A stretch of 22,212 nucleotides of DNA. Origin: a virus. The notes under the pieces were generated by a model that saw only the letters and a list, made by a program, of their open reading frames with translations, ran no database searches and had not been told where the DNA came from. The stretch lies in IMG/VR virus record IMGVR_UViG_3300017952_000117, positions 1 to 22,212 of that record; one strand, given 5' to 3'. Below are positions 9,517 to 18,914 of this stretch, one piece after another (the stretch's first letter is position 1; the number at the start of each line of letters is the position of its first letter). The translations under genes were made by a program, and so were the position numbers.

Positions 9517-11121
9517 ATGCCTGCGATTATCTCAGATCAATTTAGGATATTAAATGCTGCGAATTTTGTCGCTGGTGTAGCGAATACGCAGCAGTCATAT
9601 TATACTTTTATTGGATTGCCAAATTCTAATGATGTTGGTGCCGGCTATGGCACTACAGATTGGAATTCTAATACTCCTGCACCCAAAGATGGTCTTAGGG
9701 AGTATAATGATGATTATGACACCATGATCGCACTTAAAAAGCTTGCGACTGGTGACGTAAAACGAATGGTGAGAAAATATACTTGGACTGCGGGCACAAT
9801 CTATGAAATGTATAAGGACACTTATACAAGAGATAATCTAAGTCCACAAACTGCGTCTACAAACTTGTACGATGCAAAGTATTATGTGGTAAACAGTCAG
9901 TTTAAAGTTTACGTTTGCATTAATAACGGACAAAACCCAGATAATCCACTCGGAAAACAGTCTCTGGATGAACCAACATTTACAGATCTTGAACCAAGAT
10001 CTGCTGGCTCTAGTGGAGATGGATATATCTGGAAGTATCTCTACACGATTGTTCCAACAGACATTGTGAAATTTGATTCTATTGATTTTATTCCAGTGCC
10101 AAATGACTGGGGAACTGGTGATACTTCGGATGTTAAGAACAATTCTGTTGACGGTAAAATTGAAACTGCCCTGATTGTAAATGCGGGTGGTGGATATCAA
10201 CCAATCAGTACAACATTTACTAATGTTCCTATTTTGGGAGATGGTACTGGTGGTAGAGCTAGTGTAACAGTTGATAACCAAGGTAAGGTATCTGCGGTAT
10301 CAGTTACCAACGGTGGTAGGGGATATACCAGAGGAACAATTCAGTTCTATCCTGGTGCTCCTGGTGCAGAGACTGGTGGTCCTATTGCTGGACTTTCTGC
10401 AGTTGGTGTTGGTACAACATCTGTAGCTCAGTTTGAAGTTCCAATTCCTCCTATTGGAGGACATGGGAATGACGTTTACAAAGAGTTGGGTGCATTTAGA
10501 GTTCTTCTTTATTCTCGTTATGAGAATGATTCGTCTAACCCAGATTTTATCACTGGAAACGACTTTGCTAGAGTGGGAGTTGTCAAAAATCCATTGACTC
10601 CATCAGGAAGTCTTCTGGAACAATCTAGAGCTAGTGCCCTTTTTGCACTTAAATTAGAATCAACAACTGGTGGTAACATCGCAGACACAACGTATACAGT
10701 TGATACCCCAATTTATCAACAAATTGGTATTGGATCTACTGCTGTTGGTTATGTTGCAAATTGGGATTCTTCCACTGGTGTTCTAAAAGTTTATAATCCT
10801 GTTGGTTTAGGATCAACAACATATGGATATAGATTGGTAGACTTCACTTCACAGATTGGTGTTGGTGGAACTTACATTATTAGTGGTCAAACATCTGGAA
10901 ATGCACTTGGTATCAATACAAGTTTTGGTACATCAGCAAATCCAGGAACTGCAACGACTGTTGGAAGTGCTTTGGTTCAACTTGGCCAAAGTTTTGTTGA
11001 AGGTGTTGCTCAACCAGAAGTTAAAAAATATTCTGGGGAGATCTTATACATAGATAACAGGGCAGCGATTCAGCGCTCCGCCAGCCAGAAAGAAGACATC
11101 AAAATCGTATTAGAGTTCTAA
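9517..11121 (+). CDS. 8: Baseplate wedge protein, T4 gp8-like
   Basis: A protein of 534 residues beginning MPAIISDQFR. Features recognised as the gp8 family: QSYYTFIGLP (residues 26-35), VKRMVRKYTWTAGTIYEMY (81-99), YYVVNSQFKVYVCINN (122-137), DGYIWKYLYTI near 168-178 followed by KFDS and FIPVPNDW, and the C-terminal YSGEILYIDNRAAIQR with EDIKIVLEF as the last residues. In T4, gp8 is a wedge component that binds gp7 and gp10 in the baseplate. T4 gp8 is 334 residues. The extra length here comes from GSGY-type units at about residues 218-280 and GIGSTA/GLGSTT-linked stretches at about 400-490. The gene starts 22 nt after the previous stop and ends 4 nt before the next ATG. The ATG at 9517 is the only sensible start, since the family-conserved N-terminus begins there. 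Confidence 0.9.
   Translation: MPAIISDQFRILNAANFVAGVANTQQSYYTFIGLPNSNDVGAGYGTTDWNSNTPAPKDGLREYNDDYDTMIALKKLATGDVKRMVRKYTWTAGTIYEMYKDTYTRDNLSPQTASTNLYDAKYYVVNSQFKVYVCINNGQNPDNPLGKQSLDEPTFTDLEPRSAGSSGDGYIWKYLYTIVPTDIVKFDSIDFIPVPNDWGTGDTSDVKNNSVDGKIETALIVNAGGGYQPISTTFTNVPILGDGTGGRASVTVDNQGKVSAVSVTNGGRGYTRGTIQFYPGAPGAETGGPIAGLSAVGVGTTSVAQFEVPIPPIGGHGNDVYKELGAFRVLLYSRYENDSSNPDFITGNDFARVGVVKNPLTPSGSLLEQSRASALFALKLESTTGGNIADTTYTVDTPIYQQIGIGSTAVGYVANWDSSTGVLKVYNPVGLGSTTYGYRLVDFTSQIGVGGTYIISGQTSGNALGINTSFGTSANPGTATTVGSALVQLGQSFVEGVAQPEVKKYSGEILYIDNRAAIQRSASQKEDIKIVLEF
10168..10356 (+). repeat. GSGY-type units inserted in the gp8-like protein
   Basis: Residues 218-280 contain two units with landmarks NAGGGYQPIS and NGGRGYTRG, separated by a DGTGGRASVTV turn and strand. 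They are the same type as in the neighbouring giant protein. T4 gp8 is too short to carry them, so they look like an insertion between the two halves of the gp8 core. Confidence 0.65.
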
Positions 11122-11125
11122 GAAA

Positions 11126-14100
11126 ATGCCCCAAGAGACTAACCTCAACGTTTCTCCATATTTTGATGATTTTAATGAGGAGAAGAACTTTAATCGGGTA
11201 TTATTTAAACCCGCTAGTCCAGTTCAGGCAAGAGAATTAACAACTCTTCAATCTATTCTTCAGAACCAAATTGAGAGATTTGGTCAACACTTCTTTAAAG
11301 AAGGTGCAATGGTCATTCCTGGCCAAATTGCATATGACCCACTATATTATGCTGTAGAGTTAAATGATACGTTCTTGGGGGTCCCTCTCTCAGAGTATCT
11401 CGATAAACTGGTTGGTAAAGTAATTAGAGGTGAGTCTTCTGGGGTTGAAGCTACGGTAGTAAACTATGTTTTAGCCACGAATTCTGATAGGGGAAATAAT
11501 ACACTTTATGTAAAATATTCAAAATCTGGTGGAGATTTTGCTACAGAAACTTTTCAAGATGGTGAGAATCTTGTAACAGCTTCTGATATTGAATACGGAT
11601 TATCAAGAATTTCTGCGAATAATCCATTTGGATCATGTATTCCAAATGCCGCAACTTCTATTGGATCAGCCGCATCTATTCAGGATGGTGTTTACTTTAT
11701 TCGTGGTTTCTTCGTAAGAGTAACTGCAGATACCGTTATTCTTGATCAATATGGTGATAGACCCAACTATAGAGTTGGTCTGTTGATCAGTGAAAACGTT
11801 GTTACTGCTTATGATGATGATTCACTCTTTGATAATGCAAAGGGATTTACAAACTTTGCAGCTCCTGGTGCAGATAGATTCCAGGTAAAAACTACTTTAA
11901 TCAAAAAATCTCTCACAGAATTTAATGACGAAAACTTCGTCGAATTGATGAGGCTTGAAAATGGACAATTACAGAAGTTTGTTAAGAAAACTGATTATAA
12001 TATCATCCGTGATGAGTTAGCAAGAAGAACTTATGATGAGAGTGGTGACTACTATGTAAAACCATTCCAAGTAACTGTACAAGAGTCTTTAAACAACAGA
12101 CAGGGTAATGGTGGTATATACTTACCATCCCAAAAAACATCTGAAGGTGGAGCTCATAGTTCAGACTTAATGCTTTATGCAGTTTCGCCTGGTAAAGCAT
12201 ATGTAAGAGGTTTTGATATTGAGAAACTAAACACTAGTTACATTGATGTACCGAAGCCAAGAGATACAAAAACTGTAGACTCATCATCGTTCGTTTTTGA
12301 TGGTGTAAATTACATTAAGATTAATAATGTCTATGGATCTCCCGTTGTTGGATTTGGAACAACTGCGACAGTAAGTCTTAGAAGTGAAAGAATTGGAACC
12401 ACGGGTTCTGATGCTGCAGGCATTGAAATTGGTAATGCAAAGGTATACGATTATAAGTTAGAAGCTTCTGCATATTCTAACGCTGCTACAAAGTATGATT
12501 TGTATCTTTATGATCTTGCAACATTTACAACAGTTACTGTAAATACAGACACCACGCAAACAACTCCAGCTCTGATTGAGGGTGCAAGGAGTGGTGCAAG
12601 AGGATTCTTGAAGAGTGATGTAAGTGGATCTAAGTCTCTGACACTCACATCCACTAGTGGTCAGTTTATCGTTGATGAACCAATTATCATTAATGGTATT
12701 ACACAGAGTACCGTTGTTACTTCCATTAGAGAGTACTCTTTTGATGATATCAAGTCTGTTTATCAAACCGTTGGTATCAATACTTTTAATGCAGATACAA
12801 GTCTTTCAAATCGATTCTCACTCGCTCCCGCAGGAACCAATTTCACTGTAGGAACTGCTGGTATTGTTACTGCTCCAGGAAACAGATTCTCTGTTGGTAT
12901 TAAGACTGGAGATATCGTAACTTATAATAGAACTGGATTTGCCGATCCAACATTCAACAGGGTAAGTTCTGTTGCGGCTGATGGATCTACTCTCACTCTC
13001 GTTTCTCTTGGTGCATCAGTACCTGGAGTTTGTGATGGTGGACTCACCACTTCCGAAATTCAGTCCAGTGATTTCTCACTGATTAGACCTAGAGTTGTAA
13101 ATGGAAATAGATCGAGTCTCATTTCACCACTCCCAACTCCATTCATTTCAAATGTAGATCTTTCATCTGCAGAAATTCAGATCAGAAGACAATTCACTCT
13201 TAATGTTGCCACCAACAGAGCTACGGTTACTGTATCGGATTCTGATCAATTCTTCCAACCTTTTGACGAAGAAAGGTACAATCTGGTTTATTCTGATGGA
13301 ACTGTAGAATATCTGAATTCTCAGAAAGTAACATTCAACTCAACATTCAAAACCATTACTTTAGCTGGTCTGAGTAAAGCAAGTGACACGAATGCTATTC
13401 TCGTAACTACTCTTAAAAAGACCAATGTAAGGTCTCAAGATAAGACTCTTTCGAGATGCACAAAGTTGGTTGTTTCTAGATCCAAGTATGATTACTCTGG
13501 AGCAGCTTCAACAAACTTTAATGATGGTTTAACATATAATCAAGTTTATGGAACTAGAGTTCAGGATAGAGAAGTATCCCTGAACGTTCCAGACGCTCTT
13601 AGAGTACACGCTGTATTTGAATCTAGCACAACTGCTGCACCAACACTTCCAAATATCACCCTTGTCAACAGATCTACTGATTTGACAGATACGATTCAAG
13701 GTGAACTAATTGTTGGTGCCGTGAGTGGAGCTGTTGCAAGAGTTGTGACATCTGCAGCGTCTAACGTTGACATTGTATATCAGAACGATCTGAGATTTAG
13801 TGTTTCTGAATCAGTAACATTCCAATCGTCTGGAATTACAGGTGAAGTATCGGCTGTTGTCATTGGTGACAAGAACATCGTTAAGAACTTCACTTTTGAT
13901 AATGGACAGAGACCAGAATACTATGATTACTCCAGAATTATTAGAAAAGAAGGTTCTCAAGAGCCTAAGAAACAATTAGCAATTGTTTATGATAACTATG
14001 TAATTGACTCTGGATCCAATGGTGATATGGGAACAGTCAATACATATTCCCCAGACACCTATGAGACGGATCTTCCAACCTTTGGTGGTCGTCCAAATTC

Positions 14101-17100
14101 AGACTTTATTGATATAAGACCAAGAGTCAAAAACTACGATTCTTCCACTGATACAGATTCTCCATTCGAATATGATTTCAGAGACTTTAGTTCTTCTGGA
14201 TCATATGTACCAAATATTCTTGTTGGCGATGAAAGTCTAACTCTTGGTTATTCTTATTATATGGGAAGAATTGATAAGATTTTCCTCTCTAAAGATGGAT
14301 TCTTTGAACTGAAGCAAGGAGCTTCTTCAGACTTCCCAGTTGCTCCAGATACTCCAGGTGGATCATTTACTGTTGCTACGATTTACAACAGACCATACAT
14401 TCATAATGCATCTCAAGAAACCGCAGTGGTTCTTGCAAAACATAAGAGATACACTATGTTCGACATCTCCAGACTGGAGACACGTCTCAAGAACGTAGAG
14501 TTCTACACACAACTTTCTCTCCTTGAGACTGATACTGCGAATCTGAATATTAAAGATGCTGTAACTGGTCTTGATAGATTTAAGTCTGGATTCTTTGTTG
14601 ATAACTTCAGAAGTCATGGATCACATTCCATTGTCCATCCAAACTTTAGAGCTTCGATTGATAAAGCTTCTGGACATTTGAGACCACTTCACTATACTCA
14701 TGGTATTGATCTCCTTCTTGGTTCTGAACAAGTAATTGGTATTGGCACAACTGCAAATCCAAATGCAGATTTGACTCAAGTATCAGACTTACAGTCCAAT
14801 GCGTTGAGAAGAACTGGTGATGTTGTAACTCTTGACTATTCTGAAGCCGAATTCATCAAGCAGAGATTTGCTACCAGAACTGAAAACGTTAACCCATTTG
14901 CTGTAATTAATTGGGTTGGTGTTGCAAATCTGAACCCAGCTAGTGATGTATGGGTCGATGAAAAGAGACTTGATGTGAATAACATCACTCTTGAAGGTGG
15001 TTATCAAGCATTCATGGATTCCCTTTCAGTAGATCCCAATACTGGATTTGCTCCTATTGACTGGGGTTCATGGGAAGAAGAGTGGAGTTCTATCGATATC
15101 AGCACAACAGAACTTTCAAGAGATCTCCAGTCAACTGAAGTAAGTCAAGTTGGTGGATGGAGACGTGGATGGACTGGTGGTGGTCAACAAATTGCAAGTG
15201 AACATTCGGCTCTCGCTCAGAGAACTAGAAACGTTACCATGCAGGACAACTTCCTGGTAACTAATGAAGAGACTATTACGATTGATAGAGGTCTTACCAG
15301 AAGTGGTATTCAGATTCAAGTTAATGAAAGAATCGATACACAATCTCTTGGAACTAGATTAATCAGTCAGGAAACCATTCCTTACATGAGATCTAGAAAC
15401 ATTGAGTTTGTTGTTAATAGAATCAAACCAAGAACACGTTTCTACATCTTCTTTGAGAATCAAGATGTAACTCAATATGCAACACCAAAACTCCTTGAAA
15501 TCGACATGGTTCAGGGTGTATTCCAAGTTGGTGAGACTGTTAAGGGAACATTCGCCGATAATGGACTGGATGGTGGTTCTTTACCAGAAATCACGTTTAG
15601 AGTTGCACAACAAAATCACAAATATGGTTCATATGATTCACCAACGATTATCTATGATGTGAATCCATATGCAGATGCAGTTGGTCTCAGTTCAGTATAT
15701 TCTGCAACAAGTAGTGTTCTGAACATTGACACAGCATCTCTTCAAGCAGAAGTTCTTGGAAACTTTACTGGATACGCTGCGAAGAATATGAGATTGGTTG
15801 GTCAAACCAGTGGTGCTGAGGCTACTGTTTCCGACTTTAGACTCATCAGTGATGAAAAGGGTGCATTGATTGGATCTCTCTTCATTCCTAATTCTTCACT
15901 CCCAACAGTTCCTCAGTTCAGAACTGGAGTTAAGACTTTCAGATGCACAAGTAGCCCAGTAAATTCTCTGAGTCCTGTTGATAATCCATCGACAGCTGAA
16001 GTTTCTTTCCGCGCAGAAGGTGTTCTGGACACAGTTCAAGATGATGTTATTGGCATTAGAAATCCAGAAATTCAAAGAGAAACTCTGTCCGATAGCACTG
16101 TTACTAATCAAAGTATTATTAGAACTGTACAAACTGCAGCGTTTGAAGAGAGAACAGTTGCACAAAACCAGTGGTTTGACCCACTTGCAGAGTCGTTTGA
16201 AGTTGTTGAAGATAACGGAGTATTCGTTTCTTCATGTGACATTTTCTTCCAGACAAAGGATGACAACATTCCAGTAACTCTGCAGATTAGAACAATGCAG
16301 ACTGGTCTGCCTACTCAGACAGTTATTGGATTTGGTGAGGTTATTTACGAACCATCTCAGGTTAATGTTTCTGAAGATGGTAGTGTGGCTACAAGATTCG
16401 TATTCCCATCCCCAGTTTATCTTGCTGGTAAGAGAGAATACGCCCTCGTTCTTCTGTCCGCATCAAATAACTACAGAGTCTTCATCTCTAGAATGGGTGA
16501 AGAAGACATTTCTACTGCAAATCTGGCTGAAAGTGAGAGAATTATTGTTTCTCAACAACCTTACATGGGTTCGTTGTTCAAATCACAGAATGGATCAACA
16601 TGGGATGCAAGCCAGTTTGAAGATCTCAAGTTTACTCTTAATAAGTGTAATTTCGTTCCTGGTCCTGGCACTCTCAAACTTTACAATCCAGAGTTGGGTG
16701 TTGGTAAGTTTGAATTCCCAAGATTGCGTCCAGACCCAATTGAATATTATTCACATGAAATTAAAGTTGGTTTTGGAAGTACTGTTGCAACCAGAGACTT
16801 CAATGTTGGATCTAAATTCACTCAGGTTGGAAATACTAACGCCGAAGGAAACCTTGTCAAATCTCTTGGCGCAATCAAGATCAACACTACATCTACTGAA
16901 GCTGGTGGAATCACAACTAACACGGTTGGAACTGGTTTAACACCATCAGCATCCAACTTCACGTTTACTGGTATTGCACTCACATCTATTACTGGCAATG
17001 GATCTGGTGCTGTTGCAAATATTCAGGTTTCTAGTGGCTCCATCGGAGTTGTTACAGTTACTAGTGGTGGTTCTGGATATGCTGTTGGTGATGTTCTTGG

Positions 17101-18667
17101 ATGTACCCTTGGTGAAACTGGAACAGGAACAAGATTTAACGTTGGTATCATTTCCGCAACCAACAGCATCATTCTTGACAGAGTTCAGGGTGAATTTACA
17201 ACGTCATCCGAACTGATGACTATTAACGCCGTTGGTGTTGCGTCTACCTTACCAGGATCGCAACCTTCAGCCATTAATAACACTGCATCATACAAAGATG
17301 GTTTACATGTCAAGGTAAATCATAGAAACCATGGTATGCATGGTAGAAACAATAGAGTAACGATTGCGGGTGTTGTTGGTGTTAACACGACAACTACTGT
17401 CTCATCTCAGTATTCGAATACATCAACCGCAGATCTGGAACTTGGATCGGTATCGGTATTCTCCAACTTTGAAAACGTTGGTGTTTCCACAACCAATCCA
17501 GGATATGTGAAAATTAACAATGAAATTATTGCATACACTGGAACTGACGCATCTGCAACACCACAAAAACTCACTGGAATCACCAGAGCCATTGATAATA
17601 CTGTTGCAGAAACTCATAGAGTTGGTGATATTGTTCAAAAGTATGAAGCTTCTGGAATCTCTCTCAGAAGAATCAATACAACTCACCAGTTCTCAAGTGT
17701 TAATAATTCTAATGAGATTACTCTTGATAGTTACTATCTTAAGGTCGATGTTACTTCAAGTGGTATTGGAACTGTGAGAGATGGAACCAACAGTTTCCCT
17801 GCACTGAAAATCAATGACACTGAGATCTCTGGAGGATACAAGGCTAAGGCAACACAAAACGTTCAGTTCGAAGCCTTGACTCCACTTGTAGAGTTCTTAA
17901 CACCTAGAGATACTGGATTCTCTGGAAGAGTTAGAACAGTTTCTGCAACAAGTGTTAGTGGATCCGAAAGTTCTTTCCAAGATAAAGGATTTGAAAGTGT
18001 TACCCTCAATGGTGTTAATTATTTCACAGATCCTAGAATGTTTGCTTCGAAGATCAACGAACAAAATCAACTGAGTGCGTTACCTGGTAACAAGTCATTC
18101 ACAATGGAGTTGGTTCTTTCTTCACTTGATCAAAATGTTTCTCCTGTGATTGATGTTGATAGACTTGCGGTCATTACAACTACAAATAGACTTGATCAAA
18201 GAATCACGAATTATCCAGATGATAATAGAGTGAATGAAAGATTCAGTGATCCAAATGCTGCAGTTTATATCAGTAAGAGAGTTAATCTGGAAAATCCAGC
18301 AACATTCTTACAAGTCAAGTTTGCTGCATATCGTCACATTTCTAGTGATATTAGAGTTCTCTACAGACTCTTTAGAACTGATACTTTTGATAAGGAAACT
18401 CCATATGAACTCTTCCCTGGTTATGACAACATGACCGATACAACAGGGGATGGATTTGGAGATCAGGTAATTGATCCAAAACTGAACAATGGTAAACCTG
18501 ATAGATTTGTTCCTGCCTCAAGATTTGATGAAGAGTTCAGAGATTATCAGTTTACAGCAAGTAGTCTCCCAGAGTTTAATGGGTTTGAAATCAAAGTTAT
18601 CATGACAGGTACAAATCAAGCTTACGTTCCTAAAGTTAGAGATTTTAGAGCCATCGCATTTGCATAA
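11126..18667 (+). CDS. Giant DUF4815-type baseplate/tail structural protein (2513 aa)
   Basis: The N-terminus has the DUF4815-type hallmarks: YFDDFNEEKNFNRVLFKP, then PVQARELTTLQSILQNQIE and FFKEGAMVIPGQIAYD. Further landmarks are YVRGFDIEK (about 12200-12230), YTMFDISRLETRLKNVEFY (about 14450), LDRFKSGFFVDNF, a PYMRSRNIEFVVNRIKPRTRF segment (about 15379), a module from SFEVVEDNGVFVSSCDIFF (about 16195) to PYMGSLFKSQNG (about 16560), one GSGY unit near 17070, a His-rich HRNHGMHGRNN (about 17325) and an EETH-like ITRAIDNTVAETHRVGD module (about 17578). The C-terminus contains DTTGDGFGD, a Ca-binding-like acidic loop, and ends KVRDFRAIAFA. Such proteins are standard virion components of marine T4-like phages, sitting where T4 has genes 9-10. 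The exact place in the baseplate is unknown. It starts 4 nt after the gene 8 stop and shares a TAATG overlap with the next gene. Confidence 0.85.
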   Translation: MPQETNLNVSPYFDDFNEEKNFNRVLFKPASPVQARELTTLQSILQNQIERFGQHFFKEGAMVIPGQIAYDPLYYAVELNDTFLGVPLSEYLDKLVGKVIRGESSGVEATVVNYVLATNSDRGNNTLYVKYSKSGGDFATETFQDGENLVTASDIEYGLSRISANNPFGSCIPNAATSIGSAASIQDGVYFIRGFFVRVTADTVILDQYGDRPNYRVGLLISENVVTAYDDDSLFDNAKGFTNFAAPGADRFQVKTTLIKKSLTEFNDENFVELMRLENGQLQKFVKKTDYNIIRDELARRTYDESGDYYVKPFQVTVQESLNNRQGNGGIYLPSQKTSEGGAHSSDLMLYAVSPGKAYVRGFDIEKLNTSYIDVPKPRDTKTVDSSSFVFDGVNYIKINNVYGSPVVGFGTTATVSLRSERIGTTGSDAAGIEIGNAKVYDYKLEASAYSNAATKYDLYLYDLATFTTVTVNTDTTQTTPALIEGARSGARGFLKSDVSGSKSLTLTSTSGQFIVDEPIIINGITQSTVVTSIREYSFDDIKSVYQTVGINTFNADTSLSNRFSLAPAGTNFTVGTAGIVTAPGNRFSVGIKTGDIVTYNRTGFADPTFNRVSSVAADGSTLTLVSLGASVPGVCDGGLTTSEIQSSDFSLIRPRVVNGNRSSLISPLPTPFISNVDLSSAEIQIRRQFTLNVATNRATVTVSDSDQFFQPFDEERYNLVYSDGTVEYLNSQKVTFNSTFKTITLAGLSKASDTNAILVTTLKKTNVRSQDKTLSRCTKLVVSRSKYDYSGAASTNFNDGLTYNQVYGTRVQDREVSLNVPDALRVHAVFESSTTAAPTLPNITLVNRSTDLTDTIQGELIVGAVSGAVARVVTSAASNVDIVYQNDLRFSVSESVTFQSSGITGEVSAVVIGDKNIVKNFTFDNGQRPEYYDYSRIIRKEGSQEPKKQLAIVYDNYVIDSGSNGDMGTVNTYSPDTYETDLPTFGGRPNSDFIDIRPRVKNYDSSTDTDSPFEYDFRDFSSSGSYVPNILVGDESLTLGYSYYMGRIDKIFLSKDGFFELKQGASSDFPVAPDTPGGSFTVATIYNRPYIHNASQETAVVLAKHKRYTMFDISRLETRLKNVEFYTQLSLLETDTANLNIKDAVTGLDRFKSGFFVDNFRSHGSHSIVHPNFRASIDKASGHLRPLHYTHGIDLLLGSEQVIGIGTTANPNADLTQVSDLQSNALRRTGDVVTLDYSEAEFIKQRFATRTENVNPFAVINWVGVANLNPASDVWVDEKRLDVNNITLEGGYQAFMDSLSVDPNTGFAPIDWGSWEEEWSSIDISTTELSRDLQSTEVSQVGGWRRGWTGGGQQIASEHSALAQRTRNVTMQDNFLVTNEETITIDRGLTRSGIQIQVNERIDTQSLGTRLISQETIPYMRSRNIEFVVNRIKPRTRFYIFFENQDVTQYATPKLLEIDMVQGVFQVGETVKGTFADNGLDGGSLPEITFRVAQQNHKYGSYDSPTIIYDVNPYADAVGLSSVYSATSSVLNIDTASLQAEVLGNFTGYAAKNMRLVGQTSGAEATVSDFRLISDEKGALIGSLFIPNSSLPTVPQFRTGVKTFRCTSSPVNSLSPVDNPSTAEVSFRAEGVLDTVQDDVIGIRNPEIQRETLSDSTVTNQSIIRTVQTAAFEERTVAQNQWFDPLAESFEVVEDNGVFVSSCDIFFQTKDDNIPVTLQIRTMQTGLPTQTVIGFGEVIYEPSQVNVSEDGSVATRFVFPSPVYLAGKREYALVLLSASNNYRVFISRMGEEDISTANLAESERIIVSQQPYMGSLFKSQNGSTWDASQFEDLKFTLNKCNFVPGPGTLKLYNPELGVGKFEFPRLRPDPIEYYSHEIKVGFGSTVATRDFNVGSKFTQVGNTNAEGNLVKSLGAIKINTTSTEAGGITTNTVGTGLTPSASNFTFTGIALTSITGNGSGAVANIQVSSGSIGVVTVTSGGSGYAVGDVLGCTLGETGTGTRFNVGIISATNSIILDRVQGEFTTSSELMTINAVGVASTLPGSQPSAINNTASYKDGLHVKVNHRNHGMHGRNNRVTIAGVVGVNTTTTVSSQYSNTSTADLELGSVSVFSNFENVGVSTTNPGYVKINNEIIAYTGTDASATPQKLTGITRAIDNTVAETHRVGDIVQKYEASGISLRRINTTHQFSSVNNSNEITLDSYYLKVDVTSSGIGTVRDGTNSFPALKINDTEISGGYKAKATQNVQFEALTPLVEFLTPRDTGFSGRVRTVSATSVSGSESSFQDKGFESVTLNGVNYFTDPRMFASKINEQNQLSALPGNKSFTMELVLSSLDQNVSPVIDVDRLAVITTTNRLDQRITNYPDDNRVNERFSDPNAAVYISKRVNLENPATFLQVKFAAYRHISSDIRVLYRLFRTDTFDKETPYELFPGYDNMTDTTGDGFGDQVIDPKLNNGKPDRFVPASRFDEEFRDYQFTASSLPEFNGFEIKVIMTGTNQAYVPKVRDFRAIAFA

Positions 18668-18870
18668 TGGAATACAAAAAAGTTGAAGGTCATCCAGGTC
18701 TCATTCGGGACCTGGATACTAATGCAGTTATCAATAATGATAAGACAGCATATCAAAACTATGTTCAATTGAGGGAACAAAAACTTAGAGAGAAAGAGAG
18801 ACTTGATAAATTAGAAAATGAAGTGGGTGAAATTAAATCTCTCCTCCAAAAGTTGGTTGATAAACTGTAA
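18667..18870 (+). CDS. Small coiled-coil protein of the structural operon
   Basis: A 67-residue protein beginning MEYKKVEGHPGLIRDLDTNAV. The first about 30 residues form a small polar head. Residues about 33-67 are a highly charged helix with a heptad pattern of Leu and Ile (LREQKLREKERLDKL, then IKSLLQKLVDKL), which predicts a coiled coil. Small proteins of this form, with a GH.GL.RD start, are recognised next to structural genes in marine T4-like phages, but I know of no assigned function. The ATG overlaps the stop of the 2513-residue gene (TAATG), so it is probably translationally coupled. An oligomeric virion or assembly role is an inference. Confidence 0.75.
   Translation: MEYKKVEGHPGLIRDLDTNAVINNDKTAYQNYVQLREQKLREKERLDKLENEVGEIKSLLQKLVDKL
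18692..18717 (+). other. Perfect 9-bp hairpin early in the small coiled-coil gene
   Basis: ATCCAGGTC (18692-18700) is the exact reverse complement of GACCTGGAT (18709-18717), with an 8-nt loop. It is GC-richer than its surroundings and begins 25 nt after the start codon. No T-run follows, so it is not a classical intrinsic terminator. It may affect mRNA decay or translation, or be a by-product of coding for GHPGLIRDLD. Confidence 0.6.
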
Positions 18871-18871
18871 T

Positions 18872-18879
18872 TATAAATA
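18872..18879 (+). promoter_or_regulatory. T4-type late promoter (TATAAATA)
   Basis: This is an exact match to the T4 late promoter box, in the only intergenic gap of more than 40 nt in the window (18871-18913). It lies 34 nt before the ATG at 18914. A start site about 6-7 nt downstream would leave a leader of roughly 30 nt. It is the best-supported promoter here because it lies outside coding sequence and is followed by a gene. Confidence 0.75.
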
Positions 18880-18896
18880 TATCTAGACGAACACTA

Positions 18897-18914
18897 TCTA
18901 AAGAATCTAAAGAA
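18897..18914 (+). repeat. Tandem 9-bp repeat in the leader of the Ig/BppU-like gene
   Basis: TCTAAAGAA is present twice in direct tandem (18897-18905 and 18906-18914). The last A of the second copy is the first base of the ATG. The purine tract AAAGAA just before the start is the only ribosome-binding candidate, and it is weak. Confidence 0.6.

Noticed and set aside
9838-10281. 147-codon antisense frame inside the gp8-like gene
   Set aside because: The protein is an unfamiliar Ile, Ser, Cys and Asn-rich string, and the sense strand carries a certain gene.
16326-16940. 204-codon frame on the + strand inside the DUF4815-type gene
   Set aside because: It is a shifted frame of a well-recognised protein, rich in Leu and Gln from the codon pattern, with no family motif.
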